From: Acidobacteriaceae bacterium | GTDB lineage: Bacteria > Acidobacteriota > Terriglobia > Terriglobales > Acidobacteriaceae | NCBI GenBank assembly: GCA_030039895.1 | Contig: JASHUR010000298.1 | Span: 1-16,629, forward strand | Direction of reading: 5' to 3' | Length of the DNA stretch: 16,629 nucleotides | Shown: positions 7,074 to 13,392 of the stretch, piece by piece | How the letters are laid out: the number at the start of each line of letters is the position of its first letter | How positions within the stretch are numbered: the stretch's first letter is position 1 | Translations under genes and position numbers: made by a program | The notes under the pieces: model-generated | The model's input: only the letters and a program-made list of their open reading frames with translations | What the model was told of the DNA's origin: nothing | The model's database searches: none

Positions 7074-7871
7074 ATGAAGGACCGCCAGAAAGGTTCGCAT
7101 ATCGAAAAGACGCAGGCAGCCAGGGTCCGTATAGACAAGCTGCTGGTTGATTGCGGCCTCGTCTCCAGCCGCGAACGGGCGCAGGCGCTCATTCTGGCTG
7201 GGCGCGTTCTTGTTGATGAGCAGAAAGTCGAAAAGCCGGGACACGCAGTTCGGGCAGATGCCGCAGTGCGGCTGCTTGGCGATGATCCTCGCTATGTGAG
7301 CCGTGGCGGGCTGAAGCTGGAAGCCGCACTGGAGCGCTGGAAGATCGATCTGAGCGGCCGCTTTTGCCTGGATATTGGCGCTTCCACGGGGGGCTTTACC
7401 GACTGCATGCTGCAGCACGGGGCAGAGCGCGTGCTGGCTGTTGACACCGGCTACGGGCAGATTGCCGAGAGCTTGCGCCGCGACGCGCGCGTGACGTTGA
7501 TGGAACGCACCAATGCCCGCAAACTCCAGCCCGGAGAGTTACCAGAGGGGATCAGTTTTCTTGCCATGGACGTGTCCTTTATATCTTCAACGTTGGTCCT
7601 GCCTGCAGTCCGTGGAGCCATTGGTGGGAAGCAGCGGCTGGAAGCGGTAATTCTAGTCAAGCCCCAGTTCGAGGCCGGACGGGAGAGCGTTGGCAAAGGG
7701 GGTATTGTGCGCGATCCGCTGGCCCGCCAAGCGGCCATTGACCGGGTCCGGGCCTGCGTCGCAAGTCTTCAGGGCGCGGACGTAGAGGTGATCGAATCGC
7801 CGATCCAGGGAGCTGAAGGCAACATAGAATTCCTGCTTCATACTGTGATGCCCGGTATTTCGTTACACTGA
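7074..7871 (+). CDS. tlyA: TlyA-family rRNA 2'-O-methyltransferase (S4 + FtsJ domains)
   Basis: A 265-residue protein of normal TlyA length. An N-terminal S4 RNA-binding domain (about 17-75) has RIDKLLVDCGL and a later GRVLVDEQ element; the linker YVSRGGLKL (74-82) follows, then a FtsJ-like Rossmann methyltransferase. SAM motif I is DIGASTGGFTD (100-110). Candidate K-D-K-E catalytic residues are K81, D166 in MDVSFIS, K196 in VKPQFE and E252 in GNIEF. Known: TlyA proteins methylate ribose 2'-OH groups of rRNA cytidines and affect capreomycin susceptibility; some are also called haemolysins. I chose the ATG at 7074, with GAGG nine bases upstream, over the in-frame TTG at 7068, which is too close to it. 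nadK begins five bases after the stop, matching the common tlyA-nadK arrangement. The family call is firm; the exact rRNA target is inferred. Confidence 0.95.
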   Translation: MKDRQKGSHIEKTQAARVRIDKLLVDCGLVSSRERAQALILAGRVLVDEQKVEKPGHAVRADAAVRLLGDDPRYVSRGGLKLEAALERWKIDLSGRFCLDIGASTGGFTDCMLQHGAERVLAVDTGYGQIAESLRRDARVTLMERTNARKLQPGELPEGISFLAMDVSFISSTLVLPAVRGAIGGKQRLEAVILVKPQFEAGRESVGKGGIVRDPLARQAAIDRVRACVASLQGADVEVIESPIQGAEGNIEFLLHTVMPGISLH

Positions 7872-7876
7872 TACCC

Positions 7877-8734
7877 ATGCGTCCCGTAGCCATCGTTTCC
7901 AAGCCACAGAAGGATGAGCTCTCCACGCTGCTGCCGGAGTTGCTGCTCTGGATGAAGGCCCACGGCCTGAGCCCGATTCTTGACCCCGTGAGCGGCAACT
8001 ATACGCAGGCGGCCCCGGTGGTGGCACGGCATCTGCTGCCGGAAGAGAACCCTGAGCTTGTGGTTGTCCTGGGTGGTGACGGAACGCTGCTCTCCGCAGC
8101 ACGGGTTTTTGCGAAGACCGGCGTCCCCATTCTCAGCGTTAACCTGGGCTCGCTCGGATTTCTTACCGAAGTACGGCTCTCTGATCTTTACTCCACGCTT
8201 GAGGGTTGGTGCAGCCAGTGTTTCGCGGTCGACGCGCGCTTTATGCTGCACAGCGAGTTGTGGCGCGATGGAGAACTCTTTGTTGAGCACGAGGCTCTGA
8301 ACGATGTGGTTGTGGCAAAGGGAGCCATCGCCCGCATGGGAGACTTCCGTGTATTGCTCGACGGCCAGGTTGCTGCCGTTTTTCGTGCCGACGGCGTGAT
8401 TATTGCCACTCCGACCGGTTCTACAGCGTATTCACTTGCGGCGAACGGCCCGATCCTTGTGCCGGACGTGGATGCACTGGTTATCTCGCCAGTGTGTCCG
8501 CACCTTCTTACGATTCGGCCTATGGTTGTGCGGGGTGATGCACGCCTGAGCGTGAGCATCGAGGGAGTGCCCGACCAGACTTTCCTGACTGTCGACGGTC
8601 AGGAAGCCATAGCGCTGAAAGTCGGTGATGAACTGCGCTGCCGGCGCTCGGACTACAGCGTCAAGCTGGTGCGTCTGGGGGCGACCGGCTTCTTTGACGT
8701 GCTGCGCTCCAAGTTGAAATGGGGAGAACGATAG
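7877..8734 (+). CDS. nadK: NAD kinase
   Basis: A 285-residue cytoplasmic enzyme that phosphorylates NAD to NADP, the source of the cell's NADPH pool. Seen: the diagnostic GGDGT motif at 66-70, NLGSLGFLTE at 89-98, the ND pair in EALNDVVVAKG (139-149), the second diagnostic block TPTGSTAYSLAANGPI (178-193) and VDGQE at 239-243. Length and motif order are normal. It starts five bases after tlyA and is probably cotranscribed. No clear Shine-Dalgarno precedes its ATG; a TACACT hexamer seven bases upstream (7864-7869) leaves open an extra leaderless transcript. Its stop is three bases from that of the convergent lipoprotein gene, with no visible terminator between. recN, a frequent next gene after nadK, is not present. 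Confidence 0.97.
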   Translation: MRPVAIVSKPQKDELSTLLPELLLWMKAHGLSPILDPVSGNYTQAAPVVARHLLPEENPELVVVLGGDGTLLSAARVFAKTGVPILSVNLGSLGFLTEVRLSDLYSTLEGWCSQCFAVDARFMLHSELWRDGELFVEHEALNDVVVAKGAIARMGDFRVLLDGQVAAVFRADGVIIATPTGSTAYSLAANGPILVPDVDALVISPVCPHLLTIRPMVVRGDARLSVSIEGVPDQTFLTVDGQEAIALKVGDELRCRRSDYSVKLVRLGATGFFDVLRSKLKWGER

Positions 8735-8737
8735 CAG

Positions 8738-9325
8738 CTATTTGCTGGTCAGTTCAGTGAGCAGGACTTTCGCCTTGGTGGCCAGGATGTGCGCTCCGTC
8801 CAGGTCTTCCTGATCCAATGCCTGCCTGGCCTTGGTGAGGAAAGTCCGGATCTGGTCTGCGGTTGTTTGCTCGTCCTTGCTTAAGGGGCGCTTGAGGTTA
8901 TCCAGCCCTTTTTGTATTGCGTTTATTTCGTCCAGGATCTGGTTTCGACGTGGAGTATTTGTGCTTTCACCGGCGGCTGTGAGTTGGCCAATGGGGGTGA
9001 TATCGCTCGTGCCACCATTTGACGCTATTTCAGCCTGCTGACTGGGCGTGGGGTTCTGATTCGCTGGAACCTCGGTGTGTTTTACCTTATGGTGAGCAGG
9101 GCGGTGCTTTATTGGTTTTTGCTCCGGGACGGGTGGGCTTGGAGGACTGATGTGTGGCAATTCCACCGGCGGGAGTTGAGGGGGAGGCATATTTGCCTCG
9201 CTGAGGTAAACGGGCAAAGTAGGAGCCTGGGCGGCTGCCGGAGGCATCGCTTTGGTCCTGTGTCTGCATCCCGTAACAAAGGCAGCAAGCAGAAGCAGAG
9301 CAGCTAACTTACCAGTGGACTTCAT
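8738..9325 (-). CDS. Small Pro/His-rich lipoprotein coupled to a sensor kinase
   Basis: A 195-residue predicted lipoprotein of no family I recognise. Residues 1-20 form a lipoprotein signal peptide: K6, a hydrophobic core, then lipobox V-T-G-C with C20 as the acylated residue. Residues about 26-75 form a proline-rich linker followed by a basic, histidine-rich patch (HRPAHHKVKH), then a polar low-complexity stretch. The C-terminal 70 residues (from about 125) look like two or three amphipathic helices beginning NQILDEINAIQKGLDNL. Its ATG overlaps the kinase stop as ATGA, with GAGGGG nine bases upstream, so translation is probably coupled to the kinase. Inferred role: an envelope protein whose Pro-rich stalk holds a helical domain away from the membrane, perhaps an accessory sensor for the kinase. 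Lipoprotein status is well supported; the function is a guess. Confidence 0.85.
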   Translation of the reverse strand: MKSTGKLAALLLLAAFVTGCRHRTKAMPPAAAQAPTLPVYLSEANMPPPQLPPVELPHISPPSPPVPEQKPIKHRPAHHKVKHTEVPANQNPTPSQQAEIASNGGTSDITPIGQLTAAGESTNTPRRNQILDEINAIQKGLDNLKRPLSKDEQTTADQIRTFLTKARQALDQEDLDGAHILATKAKVLLTELTSK

Positions 9326-11238
9326 TCACCGGATCCCCTCAAAGAATGTACATTCGTATCCGTTAAGCTGCGCTGGCCCGGTTCAGAAAGAGGGATTGCC
9401 GGAATCCTTAATGTAAACGTCGAACCCTTCCCCAGCCTCGATTCTACGTCAAGCTGGCCATGGTGTAGCTGCAGGATGCGATAGGTCATGGCCAGCCCGA
9501 TTCCGCTGCCTTCACGCTTCGTTGTGAAGTACAAATCGAAGATCCGGTCGCGGATTTCATTCGGTATCCCCTCGCCGTGATCTTCAATCTTCAGGACGGC
9601 CGCCCGGGCATCCTCAGAGAGCCGTAGGGCCAGTTCGCCGCCGTCCGGCATGGCCTGCGCCCCGTTTAACACGACATTGAGTATTGCCTGCTTGAGCAGG
9701 TCGGCGTCGACCCTGACAATGACCGGGTGCTCGGGCAGCTCACTCACGACCGTAACGTTTCTGGTTTCAAGTTCAGCCGAGGCCAGCATAAGAACGCTGG
9801 AGACGATATCGCGGAGGTCCTGGTCCTTTAGCTGGAGCTCAACCGGGCGCGAGAAGTCAACCAGAGTCTGTACCACGCGGTCGAGGCGGTGTATCTCGCT
9901 CTGGATTACCTCAAGGTGCCGAGCAGCCCCGGCGTCACCCGTTACCTTGCTGCGAAGCAGTTCGAGATGAACGACGATTGCGTTGATCGGGTTTTTGACC
10001 TCGTGGCCAACGCCGGAGGTGAGCCTTCCAATGGCCGCCAACCGCCGGGAAACTTCTAACTCATTCTCAATTTCGCGCACCGACTCGAGGTCGTGCAGCG
10101 TGAGCAGCGCTCCGAGCGAATGGCTTTGATCGACGGCGTGGTCGTCATGAATGAAGTCGAGGGAGATCTCAATGCGGCGGCCTGTTTCGGTGACGACTTC
10201 TTCCTGAACGATCGAGATGCCTGCATCAAAAGCGAGACGGACGGTGCGGCCCAGGAGGGTTTTCCGATCGAAGATCTCGTGCACAGAAGCGCCAAGGATC
10301 TCGTCACGGTCGACGTTCAGAAACCGCTCTACAGAGCGTGAAACCAGGACGGCGCGAGCATCCCGTGTAAAGAGCATCATGCCGTCCTGAAGGTTAGAGA
10401 GAATCTGATCCAGGTTTTCCTTGAGGGCGGAAAAAACCTCTTGAACGTCCTTCATGCGGCGGCCAAGCCGCTCAATCTTGTGAGATACCTGGACGACGGT
10501 GTCTGAAGATCGCGGCGGCACAGGCTCGATAGCGGTTCCTGCTTCGGCCTGCGAAAGGGCGTCGAGGCGCGCACTGATCTGCTCGATTGGAGACAAGGCC
10601 AGGTTGGCCACAAACGCCGCCGCGCCAAGCGACAACAGCAGTGCCAGTCCCGTGAAGGCCAAAGCTCCGTAGAGCCAGGGGCGCAGTGCGTTTTCCAGAA
10701 ATGTGGTTCGTATCCCGATCTGAATGTTCAGAAATGGCTGGTTGTCCCGGTCAAGTTCGAGGGAAACGTTGTAAACCCGGGGAGGGCCGAACACGATCTT
10801 CAGCATCTCGATCGGCGACTCGTTTCGCAATGAGGCGTAACTGGGCCGCTGCGGCAGCGGTTGATCTTCAAGAGATGGGTCGGGGGCAGTCACCAGGCCG
10901 CGTCCGTTGCGGTCGACGATAGCGATGTCCTGGACGGTCGGCGAATAGTTGATGACCGAGGCGATCAGCGCATTTAATGCATCGTCATTGCGCAGCGACT
11001 CGGCAACTGCGGCTCTGACCGCCGCAGGATCGTTGACATTGATGGTTTGATTTCTAAGGCCGTTTTCGAGCGCTTCGCGCGTCGTAAAGAGCAGCTGATG
11101 CGCCACAATGTCCGTTGAGAGGTAGGACTGCTCAATGTGCTGCTGCAGTAACTGGCCGATGTACAGCCAAGAGAGCACAGACACCACTAGGAACACCAGC
11201 CCTGTGATGGTAATCGCGAGTTTGGTCTTCAATCGCAT
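9322..11238 (-). CDS. NtrB-like membrane sensor histidine kinase (HAMP-PAS-HisKA-HATPase)
   Basis: A 638-residue kinase. TM1 is about residues 7-27, a periplasmic sensor domain of about 155 residues follows, and TM2 is about 189-212. Next come a HAMP-like segment (about 213-265), a PAS-like domain (about 275-385), HisKA with phospho-acceptor H412 in GVGHEVKNPINA, and HATPase_c with N box (N521, N525), G1 box EDHGEGI (552-558), FTTK (571-574) and GSGIGL (577-582). The architecture is that of NtrB/AtoS/ZraS-type kinases that pair with sigma-54 activators, and such a regulator is encoded just upstream on the same strand, 76 bases away. The HEVKNP motif in place of the commoner HELRNP or HEIKNP is conservative. 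The kinase stop overlaps the ATG of the lipoprotein gene. The start ATG has only a weak ribosome-binding site. The signal is unknown. Confidence 0.95.
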   Translation of the reverse strand: MRLKTKLAITITGLVFLVVSVLSWLYIGQLLQQHIEQSYLSTDIVAHQLLFTTREALENGLRNQTINVNDPAAVRAAVAESLRNDDALNALIASVINYSPTVQDIAIVDRNGRGLVTAPDPSLEDQPLPQRPSYASLRNESPIEMLKIVFGPPRVYNVSLELDRDNQPFLNIQIGIRTTFLENALRPWLYGALAFTGLALLLSLGAAAFVANLALSPIEQISARLDALSQAEAGTAIEPVPPRSSDTVVQVSHKIERLGRRMKDVQEVFSALKENLDQILSNLQDGMMLFTRDARAVLVSRSVERFLNVDRDEILGASVHEIFDRKTLLGRTVRLAFDAGISIVQEEVVTETGRRIEISLDFIHDDHAVDQSHSLGALLTLHDLESVREIENELEVSRRLAAIGRLTSGVGHEVKNPINAIVVHLELLRSKVTGDAGAARHLEVIQSEIHRLDRVVQTLVDFSRPVELQLKDQDLRDIVSSVLMLASAELETRNVTVVSELPEHPVIVRVDADLLKQAILNVVLNGAQAMPDGGELALRLSEDARAAVLKIEDHGEGIPNEIRDRIFDLYFTTKREGSGIGLAMTYRILQLHHGQLDVESRLGKGSTFTLRIPAIPLSEPGQRSLTDTNVHSLRGSGE

Positions 11239-11314
11239 GAGGCACGCCCGTCAAGCAAAATGGGGCAGGGAAAGTTCTGCAGCGCGGCAGGGACAACAGG
11301 CAAGAGAGGGTGCT

Positions 11315-12724
11315 TCACGGCTCGTCGGTATTTTCTGAGCCGTTGTCCGTCGTGGAGCTTCCATACTCCTTCAACTTATTATGCAAAGTCTTCAGACTAA
11401 TGCCCAGTGTCTCGGCGGCACGCGTCTTGTTATTTCCGTGCGACTCGAGCGTCTTAAGGATCAATAGCCGCTCTGCATGGTCAATTGTGGAGCCTATTTC
11501 GATATGGACCGCATTTTCAGGAACCACCGCTTCGACCGGTTTGCCACTTGATTTTCCAAATCCCGGTGGCAGATGGCGTGCCTCCAGCAGTCCCTCGCCT
11601 CCTAACACGACTGCGCGCTCAATCGTATTCCGAAGCTCACGCACATTACCGGGCCAGTCGCTGGCCATAAGCTGTTGCAGCATCTCGCCACTGACGCCGG
11701 TGATTTGGCGGTCGTGCTTTTGATTCATGTCCTGAATCATCGCCTCCACAATGGCTGGGATGTCTTCCTTGTGTTCGCGGAGCGGAGGCATATGAATGTT
11801 GAATACGTTCAGCCGGTAAAAGAGGTCAGCGCGCAAATGGCCGTCGGAGACAGCCACGGCGGGGTCTTTATTGGTCGCAGCAAGAACGCGGACATCCACG
11901 GGAGATTCAATTTTGCTGCCAAGCCGCCGCAGAGTGCGCTCCTCGATTACGCGGAGTAACTTGGCCTGAGTGCCGATAGGCATTTCTCCAATCTCATCGA
12001 GAAGCAGCGTACCCTCTTCGGCGAGCTCGAAACAGCCGGCACGGCGTTCCATCGCTCCTGTAAATGCTCCCTTTTCGTGGCCAAATATTTCGCTTTCGAT
12101 CAGGGTTTCGGGAATGGCCGCGCAGTTAACGGCAACGAACGGTCTTGCCTTGCGAGGGCTCAGCGAGTGCAGCGTGCGCGCTACCAGTTCCTTGCCTGTA
12201 CCGCTTTCTCCTGTGATCAGCACGGACACATTGGAAGGCGCAATGCGTTCGATCAGGGCGAAGACCTCCTGCATCTTCTTCGATGACCCAACCATTAACC
12301 CTAAAACCCCGGCATCCCTCAGCTTGCGCCGGGTTACTTCCAGTTCCTGCTCGGTCTCACGCTGGCGTGCGGCGTTGGAAAGGATCTGCCGCAATCGGAC
12401 TGAGTCGACCGGCTTCTGTATGAAGTCGTATGCGCCGAGTTTCATGGCATCTACGGCTGACTGGATTGAGCCCTGAGCCGTGAGCACCACTACTGCCTGG
12501 TTCTGTTTGAGCTCGGAGAGGCGTTCCAGTAACTCAAGACCGTCCATGCGCGGCATTTTGAGGTCGGCGACAATGATTCCAGGCTGCCAGGCCAGCGCCT
12601 TTTCCAAGCCCTCGACCCCATCACGCGCAGTCTCAGTACGATACCCCCAGCCGGAAACCAGCTCGGCAAGTCCGGTCAGGGCATGCAGCTCATCTTCAAC
12701 GATTAAGACCTTTTCTTGGTTCAT
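11315..12724 (-). CDS. NtrC-family sigma-54-dependent response regulator
   Basis: A 469-residue regulator with complete three-domain order. The receiver domain (1-120) has the acidic pair E10/D11, phospho-acceptor D54 in IIVADLKMP, T82 and K104. The AAA+ domain (about 145-385) has Walker A GESGTGKE (172-179), the sigma-54-contacting GAFTGA loop (219-224) and Walker B TLLLDEIGE (239-247). A Fis-type helix-turn-helix (about 430-455) contains NKTRAAETLGISLKTLHNKL. Known: these proteins bind upstream enhancers and use ATP to open sigma-54 promoters when phosphorylated. It is the first gene of the regulator-kinase-lipoprotein operon and is almost certainly the partner of the downstream kinase. Targets are not shown. 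I looked for TGGCAC-N5-TTGC sites in the flanking gaps and saw none with correct spacing, so its regulon probably lies outside the window or uses a degenerate site. Confidence 0.97.
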   Translation of the reverse strand: MNQEKVLIVEDELHALTGLAELVSGWGYRTETARDGVEGLEKALAWQPGIIVADLKMPRMDGLELLERLSELKQNQAVVVLTAQGSIQSAVDAMKLGAYDFIQKPVDSVRLRQILSNAARQRETEQELEVTRRKLRDAGVLGLMVGSSKKMQEVFALIERIAPSNVSVLITGESGTGKELVARTLHSLSPRKARPFVAVNCAAIPETLIESEIFGHEKGAFTGAMERRAGCFELAEEGTLLLDEIGEMPIGTQAKLLRVIEERTLRRLGSKIESPVDVRVLAATNKDPAVAVSDGHLRADLFYRLNVFNIHMPPLREHKEDIPAIVEAMIQDMNQKHDRQITGVSGEMLQQLMASDWPGNVRELRNTIERAVVLGGEGLLEARHLPPGFGKSSGKPVEAVVPENAVHIEIGSTIDHAERLLILKTLESHGNNKTRAAETLGISLKTLHNKLKEYGSSTTDNGSENTDEP

Positions 12725-12841
12725 GATCGATTACCCGCTCAGGTCTCCAGCGGATACCCTTTCTTGTATCACGCGGCACGGGTTTCAGGCAGGCGGATCC
12801 CCGGTGCGATCTACGGGTCCTGCCGTGTATCCTAAAATTCT
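12725..12841. promoter_or_regulatory. Divergent region between the response regulator and rhodanese genes
   Basis: This 117-base gap must contain the start signals of both divergent genes. Seen: a dyad GATAC-N8-GTATC at 12753-12770, another GTATCC at 12827-12832, and TATCCT/TAAAAT hexamers (12828-12838) just before the rhodanese ATG, which could place transcription initiation at or next to the start codon. No canonical -35 element and no properly spaced sigma-54 element was found. No Shine-Dalgarno precedes the rhodanese gene. The function of the dyad is inferred only. Confidence 0.35.
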
Positions 12842-13174
12842 ATGCTTAATTACGAAATTTCAGCGCATGAGCTCAAGGAGTTGTTGTCTGAAGGCCGCGA
12901 ACCGGGGTGTGTCCTGCTGGATGTACGAGAGGTATGGGAACACGAGGAGGCAAGGATTGAGGGTAGCATTCTGATCCCGATGGGTGAGATTCCTGCCCGT
13001 GTCCATCAGGAACTTGATCCGGAAGCCCATATCATTGCAATTTGCCATCACGGAGTGCGTTCCATGAGCGTGACAGCGTGGCTTCGCGAGCAGGGTTTTG
13101 AACGGGCACAGTCGCTGCGCGGAGGTATTGATGCCTGGTCGGCAGAAGTCGATGCTTCGGTTCCGCGCTATTAA
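12842..13174 (+). CDS. Single-domain rhodanese-like sulfurtransferase
   Basis: A 110-residue protein that is one complete rhodanese domain. An N-terminal ISAHELKELL (6-15) leads to the LLDVREVWEHEEARIEGSILIP block (25-46). The active-site loop is C68-H-H-G-V-R-S with the expected catalytic cysteine, and the C-terminal LRGGIDAWSAEVD block (92-104) follows. Known: such GlpE/PspE-like proteins carry sulfur as a cysteine persulfide and transfer it to thiol or cyanide acceptors. No signal peptide is visible, so it is probably cytoplasmic. It stands alone between the divergent regulator gene and the exopolysaccharide locus, so context gives no acceptor. The ATG lacks a ribosome-binding site and is preceded closely by an AT-rich, -10-like stretch. 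The family call is firm; the physiological role is unknown. Confidence 0.93.
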   Translation: MLNYEISAHELKELLSEGREPGCVLLDVREVWEHEEARIEGSILIPMGEIPARVHQELDPEAHIIAICHHGVRSMSVTAWLREQGFERAQSLRGGIDAWSAEVDASVPRY

Positions 13175-13241
13175 TAGCAAAGATTTACGTGTGCCTTGCG
13201 GGATGACGATGCGGGCTCCGGCACTTTTCTCAAGCCAAAAA

Positions 13242-13270
13242 TTGACCTATTGCTCCGGAGTCTATATTTT
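13242..13270 (+). promoter_or_regulatory. Predicted sigma-70-type promoter of the exopolysaccharide operon
   Basis: TTGACC (13242-13247) and TATTTT (13265-13270) are separated by 17 bases; TATATT at 13263 is an alternative -10. Transcription would begin near 13277, giving a leader of about 115 bases before the Wzc-like ATG. A perfect palindrome CTCCGGAG (13253-13260) fills part of the spacer. GCTCCGG, which overlaps it at 13252-13258, also occurs at 13215-13221, suggesting a protein-binding site. Prediction from sequence only. Confidence 0.55.
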
Positions 13271-13277
13271 GGATAAA

Positions 13278-13317
13278 CTCAATCAACCACTGCTACCGTG
13301 TTCCAGGTTGATAAGAG
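13278..13317 (+). other. Inverted repeat at the predicted transcript start (hairpin 1 or operator)
   Basis: Perfect 7-base arms ATCAACC (13282-13288) and GGTTGAT (13306-13312) flank 17 bases. CTC (13278-13280) and GAG (13315-13317) can extend the stem past a small internal loop. It begins at about the predicted transcription start, so it could act as a 5' RNA hairpin or as a DNA operator of two half-sites. No T run follows, so it is not an ordinary terminator. Confidence 0.5.
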
Positions 13318-13329
13318 AGGCCAGGGATA

Positions 13330-13350
13330 TCCGGGCTGTCTTCGCCCGGA
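13330..13350 (+). other. GC-rich hairpin in the exopolysaccharide operon leader (hairpin 2)
   Basis: TCCGGGC (13330-13336) and GCCCGGA (13344-13350) are perfect 7-base complements around a 7-base loop. The stem lies about 27 bases upstream of the AAGGAG ribosome-binding site. No T run follows, which argues against intrinsic termination. It could stabilise the leader or affect translation. The structure is clear from the sequence; its role is unknown. Confidence 0.55.
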
Positions 13351-13392
13351 GTAGTGCTTGAAGTCAGGATCGGAACAAGGAGCATATTTCGA

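Noticed and set aside
12766..12796. Possible sigma-54 promoter (GGCACG ... GGCA) between the regulator and rhodanese genes
   Set aside because: The GG and GC doublets are two bases too far apart for a -24/-12 element and the TTGC part is absent.
13191..13228. Possible intrinsic terminator after the rhodanese gene (GTGCC ... GGCAC then TTTT)
   Set aside because: The stem is only five bases with a loop of about 24; too weak to call.
13354..13392. GTG start for the Wzc-like protein
   Set aside because: No ribosome-binding site precedes it, whereas ATG 13393 has AAGGAG ten bases upstream and still precedes the first conserved segment.
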